Assembly: GCA_050015575.1 (NCBI GenBank)
Contig: JBEKBD010000096.1
Coordinates: forward strand, 1 to 11,079
Length of the DNA stretch: 11,079 nt
Direction of reading: 5' to 3'
Source of the DNA: Roseiarcus sp050015575
GTDB taxonomy: Bacteria > Pseudomonadota > Alphaproteobacteria > Rhizobiales > Beijerinckiaceae
Made by a program: the position numbers and the translations under genes
Part shown: piece by piece, positions 1 to 6,523 of the stretch
How the letters are laid out: every line of letters starts with the position of its first letter
Numbering within the stretch: position 1 is the stretch's first letter
Notes under the pieces: model-generated
What the model saw: the letters and a program-made list of their open reading frames with translations, nothing else
Databases searched by the model: none
What the model was told of the DNA's origin: nothing

Positions 1-845
1 TCGGTCGAGAAGAACTCGCGGTCGCCCTGGCTCCATCCGAGCCGCGCGAGATAGTTGCGCAGCGCCGCCGGCAGGTAGCCCATGCCGCGATAGGCGTCGA
101 CGCCGAGCGCCCCGTGGCGCTTGGAGAGTTTGGCGCCGTCCGGCCCATGAATCAGCGGGATGTGGGCCATCACCGGCGCGTCCCAGCCGAGCGCGGCGTA
201 GATCTGCAGTTGCCGCGCGGCGTTGGTCAGATGGTCGTCGCCGCGGATGACGTGGGTGACACCCATGTCGTGGTCGTCGACGACGACGGCGAGCATGTAG
301 GTCGGATCGCCGTCGGAGCGCAGCAGCACGAGGTCGTCGAGTTCCTTGTTGGCGAAGACCACCTTGCCCTGCACCTTGTCGTCGACGATCGTTTCGCCGT
401 CCTGGCGCGCGCGCAGGCGGATCGCCGGCTTGACGCCGGGGGGCGCCTCGCTCGGATCGCGGTCGCGCCAGCGCCCGTCGTAGCGCATCGGCTTGCCCTC
501 GGCGCGCGCCTTGGCGCGCATCTCGTCGAGCTCCTCCGGGCTGGCGTAGCAGCGATAGGCGCCGCCCGAGGCGAGCAAAAGCTCGGCGACCTCGCGGTGG
601 CGCGCGATGCGCGCGTGCTGGCTGATCGCCTCGCCGTCCCATTTCAGCCCGAGCCAATCGAGCCCGTCGATGATCGCGTCGACCGCCGCCTGGGTGGAGC
701 GCTCGCGGTCGGTGTCCTCGATGCGCAGCAGGAACCGCCCCTCGAAACGCTTGGCGTAGAGCCAGTTGAACAGCGCGGTGCGCGCGCCGCCGATATGCAG
801 GAAGCCGGTCGGCGAAGGCGCGAAACGCGTCACGACTTGGGTCAT
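1..845 (-). CDS. gltX: Glutamyl-tRNA synthetase, 5' part (runs off the left edge)
   Basis: This is a class I aminoacyl-tRNA synthetase that charges tRNA-Glu with glutamate in the cytoplasm. The first 281 codons are present; the rest, including most of the anticodon-binding region, lies outside the window. The protein opens MTQVVTRFAPSPTGFLHIGG, which holds the class I HIGH motif as HIGG (residues 17-20). The KMSKS equivalent is KLSKR at residues 239-243. Between them are typical GluRS stretches such as RIEDTDRERS and the RGDDHLTNAARQ region. The ATG at 843-845 directly precedes the conserved TRFAPSPTG block, so the start is secure. The gene is divergent from the hydrolase and comEC genes. Many alphaproteobacteria carry two GluRS-like paralogues, one of which may act on tRNA-Gln; this copy cannot be assigned to either from the visible part. 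Confidence 0.96.
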   Translation of the reverse strand, partial: MTQVVTRFAPSPTGFLHIGGARTALFNWLYAKRFEGRFLLRIEDTDRERSTQAAVDAIIDGLDWLGLKWDGEAISQHARIARHREVAELLLASGGAYRCYASPEELDEMRAKARAEGKPMRYDGRWRDRDPSEAPPGVKPAIRLRARQDGETIVDDKVQGKVVFANKELDDLVLLRSDGDPTYMLAVVVDDHDMGVTHVIRGDDHLTNAARQLQIYAALGWDAPVMAHIPLIHGPDGAKLSKRHGALGVDAYRGMGYLPAALRNYLARLGWSQGDREFFST

Positions 846-904
846 AGCGAAGCGGTGGGTTTCTCTTGTCAGGAAAGGGCCGCCCGTGCCGACCGGCCCA
901 GGGC

Positions 905-921
905 CCGCTGTATCACAGCGG
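905..921. repeat. Inverted repeat upstream of gltX (7-bp arms, 3-base centre)
   Basis: The sequence is CCGCTGT-ATC-ACAGCGG, a perfect 7-bp inverted repeat centred about 68 bases upstream of the gltX ATG. It could be a protein-binding operator or a short hairpin in the gltX leader. It has no U-tract on either strand, so it is not an intrinsic terminator. No regulator is assigned. Confidence 0.5.
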
Positions 922-961
922 CCGGCCGGCGCCAAAAGGCCGGCGTTCCTTGGTCAGCAAA

Positions 962-985
962 GGGAGACGGGGTTCTAACCCTCCC
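962..985. repeat. Bulged inverted repeat
   Basis: The core GGGTT-CT-AACCC (970-981) is flanked by GGGA (962-965) and TCCC (982-985), which extend the pairing with a 4-base bulge (966-969). It lies about 120 bases upstream of gltX. No strong promoter for gltX is obvious; the TTAGAA on the minus strand within this repeat is only a weak -10 candidate. Confidence 0.35.
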
Positions 986-1129
986 ATCGATTTTGTCGAC
1001 GCAGATCACGAGTCATCGATCACGCGGATGCGTCTCGTTCGGCAAGGTCGGTTTGCGCCGGGTCGCTTACACGGAGGACGAGCGGGCGCCTATTCGCTTC
1101 CTCCCCCGCCCGACGACCGGCGCGGGGTC

Positions 1130-1147
1130 GAAAGACGAGCGTCTTTC
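1130..1147. promoter_or_regulatory. 18-bp palindrome upstream of the hydrolase promoter
   Basis: GAAAGACG-AG-CGTCTTTC is a perfect 8-bp inverted repeat with a 2-base centre. It ends 40 bases before the TTGACA at 1187. The loop is too short for a stable RNA hairpin, so a dimeric DNA-binding protein site is more plausible than a terminator. The regulator is unknown and the operator role is inferred. Confidence 0.4.
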
Positions 1148-1186
1148 CACGCCCTATGGCGCGCCCCATCCGGCGGTCCGAGGCCC

Positions 1187-1216
1187 TTGACAATACTGTC
1201 GAATACGAGAGACAAT
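1187..1216 (+). promoter_or_regulatory. Putative sigma70-type promoter for the hydrolase gene
   Basis: A perfect -35 hexamer TTGACA (1187-1192) is followed by an 18-base spacer and GACAAT (1211-1216) as a -10 matching TATAAT at 4 of 6 positions. GACA-N4-TGTC (1189-1200) overlaps the -35 as a small inverted repeat. The site lies in a locally AT-richer patch facing the hydrolase gene, about 270 bases upstream of its ATG. Confidence 0.45.
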
Positions 1217-1490
1217 TGATCATGGGGCCGCTCGCGAATTGCGGCGGCGCGGAAGGGCGGCGCGCGGCGTTACGGTCAAGAGCGCTCTATTCTCACCTCT
1301 GGTCGGCCACCCGTATGGGAGAACTCATAGGGTCCAATCGTGCACGGCGCCGGCAGCGGAGCTACCGGAACCGTGTCTTTGGCGAAGCGGCGATCCTAAG
1401 CGCCGACATCGGCGTTTCGTCAAGCGTCGTGGCGACGCCGGGGCCACGGCGCTATTTCAATCAATCAGGCCGCGATCTGTGGAGAATAGG

Positions 1491-2171
1491 ATGAGAAAGC
1501 TCGTTCTGGGAGGCGTGCTGCTGCTGGCGCTTCAGGCGCTCTCGATGGCTGCGCGCGCGGAGGAGGTCGTCTCGCTGCCCGGCGGCAACGCGGTGTTGAA
1601 CGCGCCGAAATCCGTGGTCGCCTCGGTGATTCTCGTGCCCGGGGGCGACCGCCAGGTGGCTATCGACAGCTCCGGGCCCCACAAGATGTTGCGGCACCCG
1701 ACGGTGTTTACGCGCAATGCGTACGCAGCCAATGGCGTCGCCTCTTTGCTTATCGACGCCAACGTTTCCGTGCCCGCGGCGGTTGAGTACATGCGCCGTT
1801 TCGGCAAGCCGGTCGTTCTTGTCGGCATGAGCAACGGCTCGCTCAAGATCATGGAGGGTCTCGGTTCCGACCCCGCCGGTATTGTCCTTTGGTCGGGCCG
1901 ACTTCAGGACGTCCAAGGTCAGCTCGGGGGCTCTTCCGGCCCGCCGATTCTCGTGATCGCCAATCACATTGACCATTGCAAATCGACCGACGCCGACTAC
2001 GTCGACACGTTCAAGAGCTGGGGCGGAAGCCGGGTCAGGGTTGTCTGGGTTGGAGGCGGGGACCCATCGGCGCCTGATCTGTGCCGCGACCTCGCCGCCC
2101 CTCATTATATGGTCGGCCACGAAGGCCAAGTGGTCTCGGCTATCGCCTCGTTCGCGAAATCCGTTCGCTAG
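1491..2171 (+). CDS. Exported small alpha/beta-hydrolase-fold protein
   Basis: The predicted protein has 226 residues. A signal peptide is clear: MRK, a Leu-rich core, then a cut after ARA (about residue 23), so the mature protein is probably periplasmic. The beta-strand VASVILVPGG (43-52) and the nucleophile elbow G-M-S-N-G with Ser114 fit an alpha/beta hydrolase. Asp161 (in NHIDHC) and His215 or His220 near the end are the likely other triad members. Cys163 and Cys208 could form a disulfide, which suits the periplasm. The substrate is unknown. GGAG at 1481-1484 lies 6 bases before the ATG and fixes the start. An upstream extension in the same frame is open but would bury the signal peptide. 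Third-position T (GTT, CTT, GGT, ATT) is commoner than in neighbouring genes, which suggests later acquisition. It is followed by comEC after 243 bases. Confidence 0.72.
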   Translation: MRKLVLGGVLLLALQALSMAARAEEVVSLPGGNAVLNAPKSVVASVILVPGGDRQVAIDSSGPHKMLRHPTVFTRNAYAANGVASLLIDANVSVPAAVEYMRRFGKPVVLVGMSNGSLKIMEGLGSDPAGIVLWSGRLQDVQGQLGGSSGPPILVIANHIDHCKSTDADYVDTFKSWGGSRVRVVWVGGGDPSAPDLCRDLAAPHYMVGHEGQVVSAIASFAKSVR

Positions 2172-2388
2172 CGACGTCCGAGCCTGTTGGGCCTGAAACA
2201 CACAATGTCGCCCCATTGATCGGTGCGGCGCGAATCGATGGCGCCGCTCCTTCGCGCGTGATCATCGCGAGGCCGGCGGCGATCTACCGCAAGACCGCCC
2301 GCGCTCTTCGGCGGGACGACGTTTTTCTCGCGCGACGCCGGGATCGTCGACGCGATTCGTCCGTCCGCGCGCACGCTTCCGCTTGGCG

Positions 2389-2398
2389 CCTAATTAGG
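2389..2398. repeat. AT-centred palindrome just upstream of comEC
   Basis: CCTAATTAGG is a perfect 10-bp palindrome ending 16 bases before the comEC ATG, in an otherwise very GC-rich region. It is followed by TCTAGT (2399-2404), a possible -10. The 2172-2414 gap otherwise holds no gene. No Shine-Dalgarno sequence precedes the chosen comEC ATG, so if TCTAGT is a -10 the message would be nearly leaderless. This is a weak inference. Confidence 0.3.
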
Positions 2399-2414
2399 TC
2401 TAGTCTTCGCCTCT

Positions 2415-4667
2415 ATGACGACCCCAGCGCGCTCCGGCGTTGTCGCCGTCGCCGTCGCAAAGCGCGCGGTGGCGTTGGCGCCCGATTGGCGCGCGCTGTT
2501 CGCGGGCGCGCTGGCGAAGGAAGTCGACGAGCGGCGGTTCTTTTTGTGGATTCCCGTCGCCGCGATGGGCGGCGTCGCGTTGAACATGGCGGCCGACCGC
2601 GAGCCCGCGCTGTGGCTGCCGGCGCTGCTGACCGCGCTCTTCGCCGCGCTCGCCTGGTTCTCGCGCGCCCGACCCCTCGCGCTCGGCGTCTGGATCGGCT
2701 TGGCGGCGCTCTCCGCCGGGTTTCTGTCGATGGGGCTGCGCACCGCCCGGGTCGAGACGCCGATCCTCGATCGCGTCCGCATCGTCAAGTTGCAGGGCTT
2801 CGTCGAGGAAGTCGACATCCGCCCGGTCGGCGCGCGGCTCGTGCTCGGGGTCGTCGACGCCGGCGACCTGCCTAAGAGCGTCGCGCCGCGCCGGGTGCGG
2901 GTGACGACGCGCAAGGCGCCCAATGTCATCGCCGGCGACTACGTCGCGCTGCAGGCGCGGCTGCTGCCGCCGTCGCGCGCGGTGTTGCCGGGCGGCTACG
3001 ATTTCGCCCGCGACGCCTATTTCTCCGGCGTCGGCGCGGTCGGCTCGACGCTCGGCGCGATCACGGCGCTGCCGCCGCCGCGCGAGGCCTCGTGGCGCCA
3101 GCGGTTCTTCGCCGCGATCGATCGGGCGCGCAACCGCCTCGCCCTGCGCGTCGACGCGATCATCGGCGGCGACGAGGGCGCCATCGCCGCGGCGATGGTG
3201 ACGGGCAAACGCGACTTCCTCTCCAACGACGCCAAGGACCTCATCCGCGAGGCCGGCATTTTCCACATCATCACCATCTCCGGCCTGCAGATGACGCTGG
3301 TCGCCGGCATCTTCTTCGTCGTAGCGCGCCGGCTGTTGGCGCTGTCGCCGACGCTGGCGCTGCGCTGCCCCATCAAGAAATGGGCGGCCGGCGTGGCCAT
3401 GCTCGGCTCGCTCGCTTATGACATCGCCACCGGTTCGCGCGTCGGCACCGAGCGCGCCCTGATCATGACGCTGATCGTGCTCGGCGCCGTCATCCTCGAC
3501 CGGCGCGCGCTGACGATGCGCAATCTCGCGCTCGCCGTGCTGGCGATCGTCGCGCTGGAGCCGGAGGCGATCTTGGGCGTCAGTTTTCAGCTGTCGTTCG
3601 CCGCGGTCGGCGCGCTGGTCGCGGTGATGGAGGCGCGGTACGCGCGCGTCGACAGGAGCGCCGATCCTTTCGTCCCCACGCCCCTGCGCCCGCCTCGGCG
3701 CGGAGCGCTCGTCGGCCATTTCGTCGACAAGCCGGTCGCGCTGCTGTTCGGGACGCTATGCGCGACCAGCGCCACCGCGTCGTTCATGTCCTATCATTTT
3801 CACGATCTCAGCCCCTATGTGCTGATCGGCAACCCGCTGACGCTGACCGTCATCGAATTCTTCGCCGTTCCGGGCGCGCTCTTGGGGACGGCGCTCTACC
3901 CCCTCGGCCTCGACGCGCCGGTCTGGCTCTACGTCGGCGCCGGCATCAAGTTCATTCTTTGGGCCGCGCGCTTCATCGCGGCCGCGCCCGGCTCGACGCT
4001 GCGCCTGCACGCGTTTGCGCCCTTCGCGCTGCCGTTGTTGAGCCTTGCGGTGCTAAGCGTGATCCTGTGGCGGAGCTGGCTGTTGCGGGCGACCGCAATA
4101 CCCTTCTTGGCGCTCGGCGTCCTCGGCGCGATGAACGGTCCGCGCTTCGACGCCATCCTGGCGCCCTCGGGGGACCTGGCGGCGGTGCGCGACGCCGATG
4201 GGTCGCTCGAGGTCGTCGGCAAGCGCTTCAACGCCTTCGACGCCGAGCAATGGCTCGCCGCCGACGGCGACGACCGCGATCCCGAGGCGGCGCGCGATCC
4301 CGACGCGCCCTGCGACCGCGTCGGTTGCGTCGCCGCGCTGCCCGAGGGGCGGTCGCTGAGCGTGGTGATCGATCGCGCCGCGTTCGAGGAGGATTGCGCG
4401 CGCGCTTCCGTCATCCTCACCGCGCTGACCGCACCGGCCGACTGCAAGGCGGAGGTCTTCGACGAACGCCGGCTCGCGCTCACCGGCGCCGTCGGGCTCA
4501 ACTGGGACGGCGCGCGTTTCGTCGTCGCCACCGACCGCTCGGCGCTCGAAGACCGCCCATGGTCGCCCGCGCCGAAACGCGCGCCGCCGGACGGGGTCGT
4601 GCGGCCGGTTCAGAGCGGCGACAGGGGCGCAGACCCGGCCGACCAGCCTGACGACGCGCCGGAATAG
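2415..4667 (+). CDS. comEC: ComEC/Rec2 family competence protein (DNA-uptake channel)
   Basis: ComEC forms the inner-membrane channel that takes single-stranded DNA into the cytoplasm during natural transformation. The 750-residue protein has three N-terminal membrane segments (about 42-58, 65-82, 88-106) in a DUF4131-like region. A soluble OB-like part follows (about 120-200), then the polytopic Competence domain (about 240-570). The family hallmark is visible as GIFHIITISGLQM at 281-293, preceded by VTGKRDFLSNDAKDLIREAG. The last 175 residues are soluble and show no HxHxDH metal-binding motif of the metallo-beta-lactamase domain found in many ComEC proteins. They carry scattered cysteines (CDRVGC and others) and a disordered Pro/Asp-rich tail. 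The ATG at 2415 has no clear ribosome binding site; GTG at 2469 is a possible alternative. The gene is divergent from gltX, as in many alphaproteobacteria, but no lexA follows it here. Confidence 0.93.
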   Translation: MTTPARSGVVAVAVAKRAVALAPDWRALFAGALAKEVDERRFFLWIPVAAMGGVALNMAADREPALWLPALLTALFAALAWFSRARPLALGVWIGLAALSAGFLSMGLRTARVETPILDRVRIVKLQGFVEEVDIRPVGARLVLGVVDAGDLPKSVAPRRVRVTTRKAPNVIAGDYVALQARLLPPSRAVLPGGYDFARDAYFSGVGAVGSTLGAITALPPPREASWRQRFFAAIDRARNRLALRVDAIIGGDEGAIAAAMVTGKRDFLSNDAKDLIREAGIFHIITISGLQMTLVAGIFFVVARRLLALSPTLALRCPIKKWAAGVAMLGSLAYDIATGSRVGTERALIMTLIVLGAVILDRRALTMRNLALAVLAIVALEPEAILGVSFQLSFAAVGALVAVMEARYARVDRSADPFVPTPLRPPRRGALVGHFVDKPVALLFGTLCATSATASFMSYHFHDLSPYVLIGNPLTLTVIEFFAVPGALLGTALYPLGLDAPVWLYVGAGIKFILWAARFIAAAPGSTLRLHAFAPFALPLLSLAVLSVILWRSWLLRATAIPFLALGVLGAMNGPRFDAILAPSGDLAAVRDADGSLEVVGKRFNAFDAEQWLAADGDDRDPEAARDPDAPCDRVGCVAALPEGRSLSVVIDRAAFEEDCARASVILTALTAPADCKAEVFDERRLALTGAVGLNWDGARFVVATDRSALEDRPWSPAPKRAPPDGVVRPVQSGDRGADPADQPDDAPE

Positions 4668-4724
4668 AAAGGGCCGCTTTTGGGACGAGAGGCGCGCCTT
4701 CCCGCATTCGCCAAAGGGCCGACG

Positions 4725-4747
4725 AAAAAGGGCGCCCGCAGGCGCCC
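4725..4747 (-). terminator. Rho-independent terminator of rpmG
   Basis: Read on the minus strand, a GC-rich 7-bp stem (4741-4747 pairing with 4730-4736) with a 4-base loop is followed by five U residues (4725-4729 complement). It lies 33 bases past the rpmG stop. The plus strand has no T-run after the stem, so it does not serve comEC in the same way. Confidence 0.85.
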
Positions 4748-4779
4748 CGTCGCAACCACCGCAAGCGCGGCGAACGCGC

Positions 4780-4947
4780 TCACTTGATCTTGGCCTCCTT
4801 GAACTCGACGTGCTTGCGCACGACGGGATCGTATTTCATGAACTTGAACTTTTCCGTCTTGGTGCGGGCGTTCTTCTTGGTCACGTAGAAATAGCCGGTG
4901 TCGGCCGTCGACAGCAGCTTGATCTTGAGCGAGGCGGCCTTGGCCAT
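4780..4947 (-). CDS. rpmG: 50S ribosomal protein L33
   Basis: L33 is a small protein of the large ribosomal subunit. The 55-residue product reads MAKAASLKIKLLSTADTGYF and ends in VEFKEAKIK. It contains the conserved YFYVTKKNARTKTEKF region and the KYDPVVRKHVEF region of the family. It lacks the two CxxC pairs of zinc-binding L33, so it is the Zn-independent (C-minus) form normal for alphaproteobacteria. The gene stands alone between its own promoter and its own terminator. The ribosome binding site is weak. Confidence 0.97.
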   Translation of the reverse strand: MAKAASLKIKLLSTADTGYFYVTKKNARTKTEKFKFMKYDPVVRKHVEFKEAKIK

Positions 4948-4979
4948 GTCCGAGCGTCCGAGCTAGCGCGGCGTCGAGC

Positions 4980-5027
4980 GGCGCCGGGGAAAACGAAACA
5001 GCGCCTTCGGGGGACCCCGCCGGCGCC
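4980..5027 (-). repeat. Inverted repeat in the rpmG leader
   Basis: GGCGCCGG (4980-4987) and CCGGCGCC (5020-5027) are perfect 8-bp inverted arms separated by 32 bases. Both lie within the transcribed leader predicted from the promoter at 5039-5066, 33 bases upstream of the rpmG ATG. The leader RNA could fold into a long-loop hairpin. Whether it regulates translation is unknown. Confidence 0.4.
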
Positions 5028-5038
5028 AGTTGCGCGGC

Positions 5039-5066
5039 ACCATAGTCGGGAGAAGCGGGAAGTCAA
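5039..5066 (-). promoter_or_regulatory. rpmG: Sigma70-type promoter of rpmG
   Basis: On the minus strand TTGACT (5061-5066) and TATGGT (5039-5044) are separated by 16 bases. They match the consensus at 5 of 6 and 4 of 6 positions. The predicted transcript would start near 5032 and have a leader of about 85 bases. The promoter lies just beyond the stop codon of the transporter gene, so rpmG is probably its own transcription unit. Confidence 0.65.
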
Positions 5067-5084
5067 GCCGAACGGCGGCTTGCT

Positions 5085-6326
5085 CTAGCCCCACAGGCCG
5101 GCGAGGCCGGCGTAGACGCCGAACAGCGTCGTCGCCGCGATGAGAGCGGCGGCGACGCCCGCGTAGGCGCCTTGCAGCCGGAACGGCTCGGGCGCCCGCC
5201 GGGCGAGCAGAAACAGGAAGGTCAGCACGATCGGCAGCAGCAACGCGTTCAAAACCTGGACGCCGACGCTCAAGGCGACGAGATTGACGCCCGAGCCAAC
5301 GACGAGCGCGCCGAGGACGAGCGCGGCGGCGTAGGCGCCGTAGAACCAGGGCGCCTCGGCGGGCGCCTGGTCGAGGCTGTGGGGGACGCCGAGAAGTTCG
5401 GCGAGCGTGCGCGCCGCGGTCAGGGTCACCACGATGGTGGCGACCAGCGCCGAGCCGCTCATCCCCAGGGCGAAGAGAACGTCGCCGCCGATCTTGCCGA
5501 GAAAGGGCGTAATCGCCTGGCTGATTTCCTCCACCGTGTCGAGCGCGTGGGCGCCGCCCGCCTTGCCCAGCGTCGCGGCGACAGCGACGAGGACCGCCGC
5601 CATGATGAGCTGAGTCAATACGGCGCCCGCTGCGGTGTCGAGCCGCGCGGCGCGAAGATCGCCGGCCTTCAGCTTCTTTTCCACGATCGAGGATTGCTGG
5701 AAGAACACCATCCACGGCATGATCACGGCGCCGATGTTGGCGGAGGCGAGATAGAGGTATTTCGGGTCGCCGAGCGGGATCGCCAGCGAGCCGGAGACGA
5801 TTTCGCCGAGGCTGGGGCGCGCCAGGAACGCCACGAGGAGGAACACCAGTTCGAACCCGCCGACCACGATGGCGATGCGCTCGACCGAAAGGTAGCTGCG
5901 CGTCCAGGCCATGATCAGCAGCGCGATCACCACTAGCGCCAGGGTTGCGGGAACGGGGAGGCCGATCATCGCGCCGACTCCCGCGATCCCGGAGAATTCG
6001 CTGAGCAGCGCCCCCACGCAGGAAACGATCAGCGCCGCCGCCGAGAACCACGCCCAGGCGCGGCCGAAATGCCGGGCAATGAGCTCGATTTGCCCCTTGC
6101 CGGTCGCCACGCCGAGCCGCACCGTCAGTTCCTGGACGATGTAGAGGATCGGGATCAGCGCGAACTGCAGCGCCAGCAGCCGATAGCCCCATTGGGCGCC
6201 GCTCTGCGCCGCGGTGATGACGCTGCCGGCGTCGGTGTCCGCCAGCATCACCACCAGGCCCGTTCCGACGACGACGAGAAAGCGCCGCCAACCGGCGAGC
6301 GGTAGGGCGGCGGAACCGGACGTCAT
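5085..6326 (-). CDS. Nramp-related (SLC11-like) metal ion transporter with altered metal-site motifs
   Basis: This is an inner-membrane protein of 413 residues with about 11 hydrophobic segments, the size of an Nramp transporter. Canonical Nramp proteins are proton-coupled Mn2+/Fe2+ importers. Homology is visible in TM1 and after it: SGAQWGYRLLALQ (42-54) and VQELTVRLGVATGKG (64-78) match the Nramp AGAQFGY and SVRLGIVTG blocks. The TM1 motif DPGN is replaced by DAGS (32-35), and the TM6 motif MPH is MPW (203-205, followed by MVFFQQSSIV). Thus the metal-binding Asp and Met are kept while the Asn and the proton-linked His are changed. The family is fairly sure, the substrate is not. I chose the ATG at 6324-6326 because it sits just before the first membrane helix. 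An upstream in-frame start would add 48 Arg-rich residues encoded in the divergent intergenic region. Confidence 0.82.
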   Translation of the reverse strand: MTSGSAALPLAGWRRFLVVVGTGLVVMLADTDAGSVITAAQSGAQWGYRLLALQFALIPILYIVQELTVRLGVATGKGQIELIARHFGRAWAWFSAAALIVSCVGALLSEFSGIAGVGAMIGLPVPATLALVVIALLIMAWTRSYLSVERIAIVVGGFELVFLLVAFLARPSLGEIVSGSLAIPLGDPKYLYLASANIGAVIMPWMVFFQQSSIVEKKLKAGDLRAARLDTAAGAVLTQLIMAAVLVAVAATLGKAGGAHALDTVEEISQAITPFLGKIGGDVLFALGMSGSALVATIVVTLTAARTLAELLGVPHSLDQAPAEAPWFYGAYAAALVLGALVVGSGVNLVALSVGVQVLNALLLPIVLTFLFLLARRAPEPFRLQGAYAGVAAALIAATTLFGVYAGLAGLWG

Positions 6327-6523
6327 GCGGCATTCTTTCGGTTGCGGGAAAAGTCTTGCCGCGCCGCCCTTAGCGCAACTCCGGCGCATTCGAAAGCGTT
6401 TCCTTGACATTCTTCGAAGTTTGCAATCTCGCCGTCGCAAGGGCGCGGCGCGCCGATCGTCATTCGCCAATTCTCCGCCGAGCGGCTACATTCGGCGCCC
6501 GTTTCGATTGAGGAGGACCGATC

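Larger units (their letters stand above)
846..1490. other. 645-base intergenic region between gltX and the hydrolase gene
   Basis: No protein-coding gene is convincing here. Frames that stay open are rich in Arg and Ser, have no good ribosome binding site and show no recognisable domain. The stretch contains inverted repeats at 905-921, 962-985 and 1130-1147, a direct repeat GATCACG (1004-1010 and 1018-1024), and a promoter-like pair at 1187-1216. It is less GC-rich than the flanking genes in places, for example 985-1025 and 1187-1222. If the 1187-1216 promoter is real, the hydrolase mRNA would have a leader of about 270 bases. I recognise no riboswitch class in it. Confidence 0.6.

Noticed and set aside
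962..985. GGGGTTCTAACCC resembles the T-arm of a tRNA
   Set aside because: The T-loop would have T where a purine is required. No acceptor, D or anticodon arm can be drawn around it.
1239..1490. N-terminal extension of the hydrolase frame
   Set aside because: It would place about 84 Arg-rich residues before a clear signal peptide. GGAG precedes the ATG at 1491 at good spacing.
2296..2336. Possible terminator after the hydrolase gene (CCGCC/GGCGG arms followed by TTTTT)
   Set aside because: The stem is only 5 bp with a 10-base loop, and the T-run starts 7 bases after the stem, too far for an intrinsic terminator.
2400..3719. Long minus-strand open frame of 439 codons across comEC
   Set aside because: Its composition is Arg/Asp/Gln/Ala-rich with no family features. 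It is the high-GC shadow of comEC, whose own frame has clear domains.
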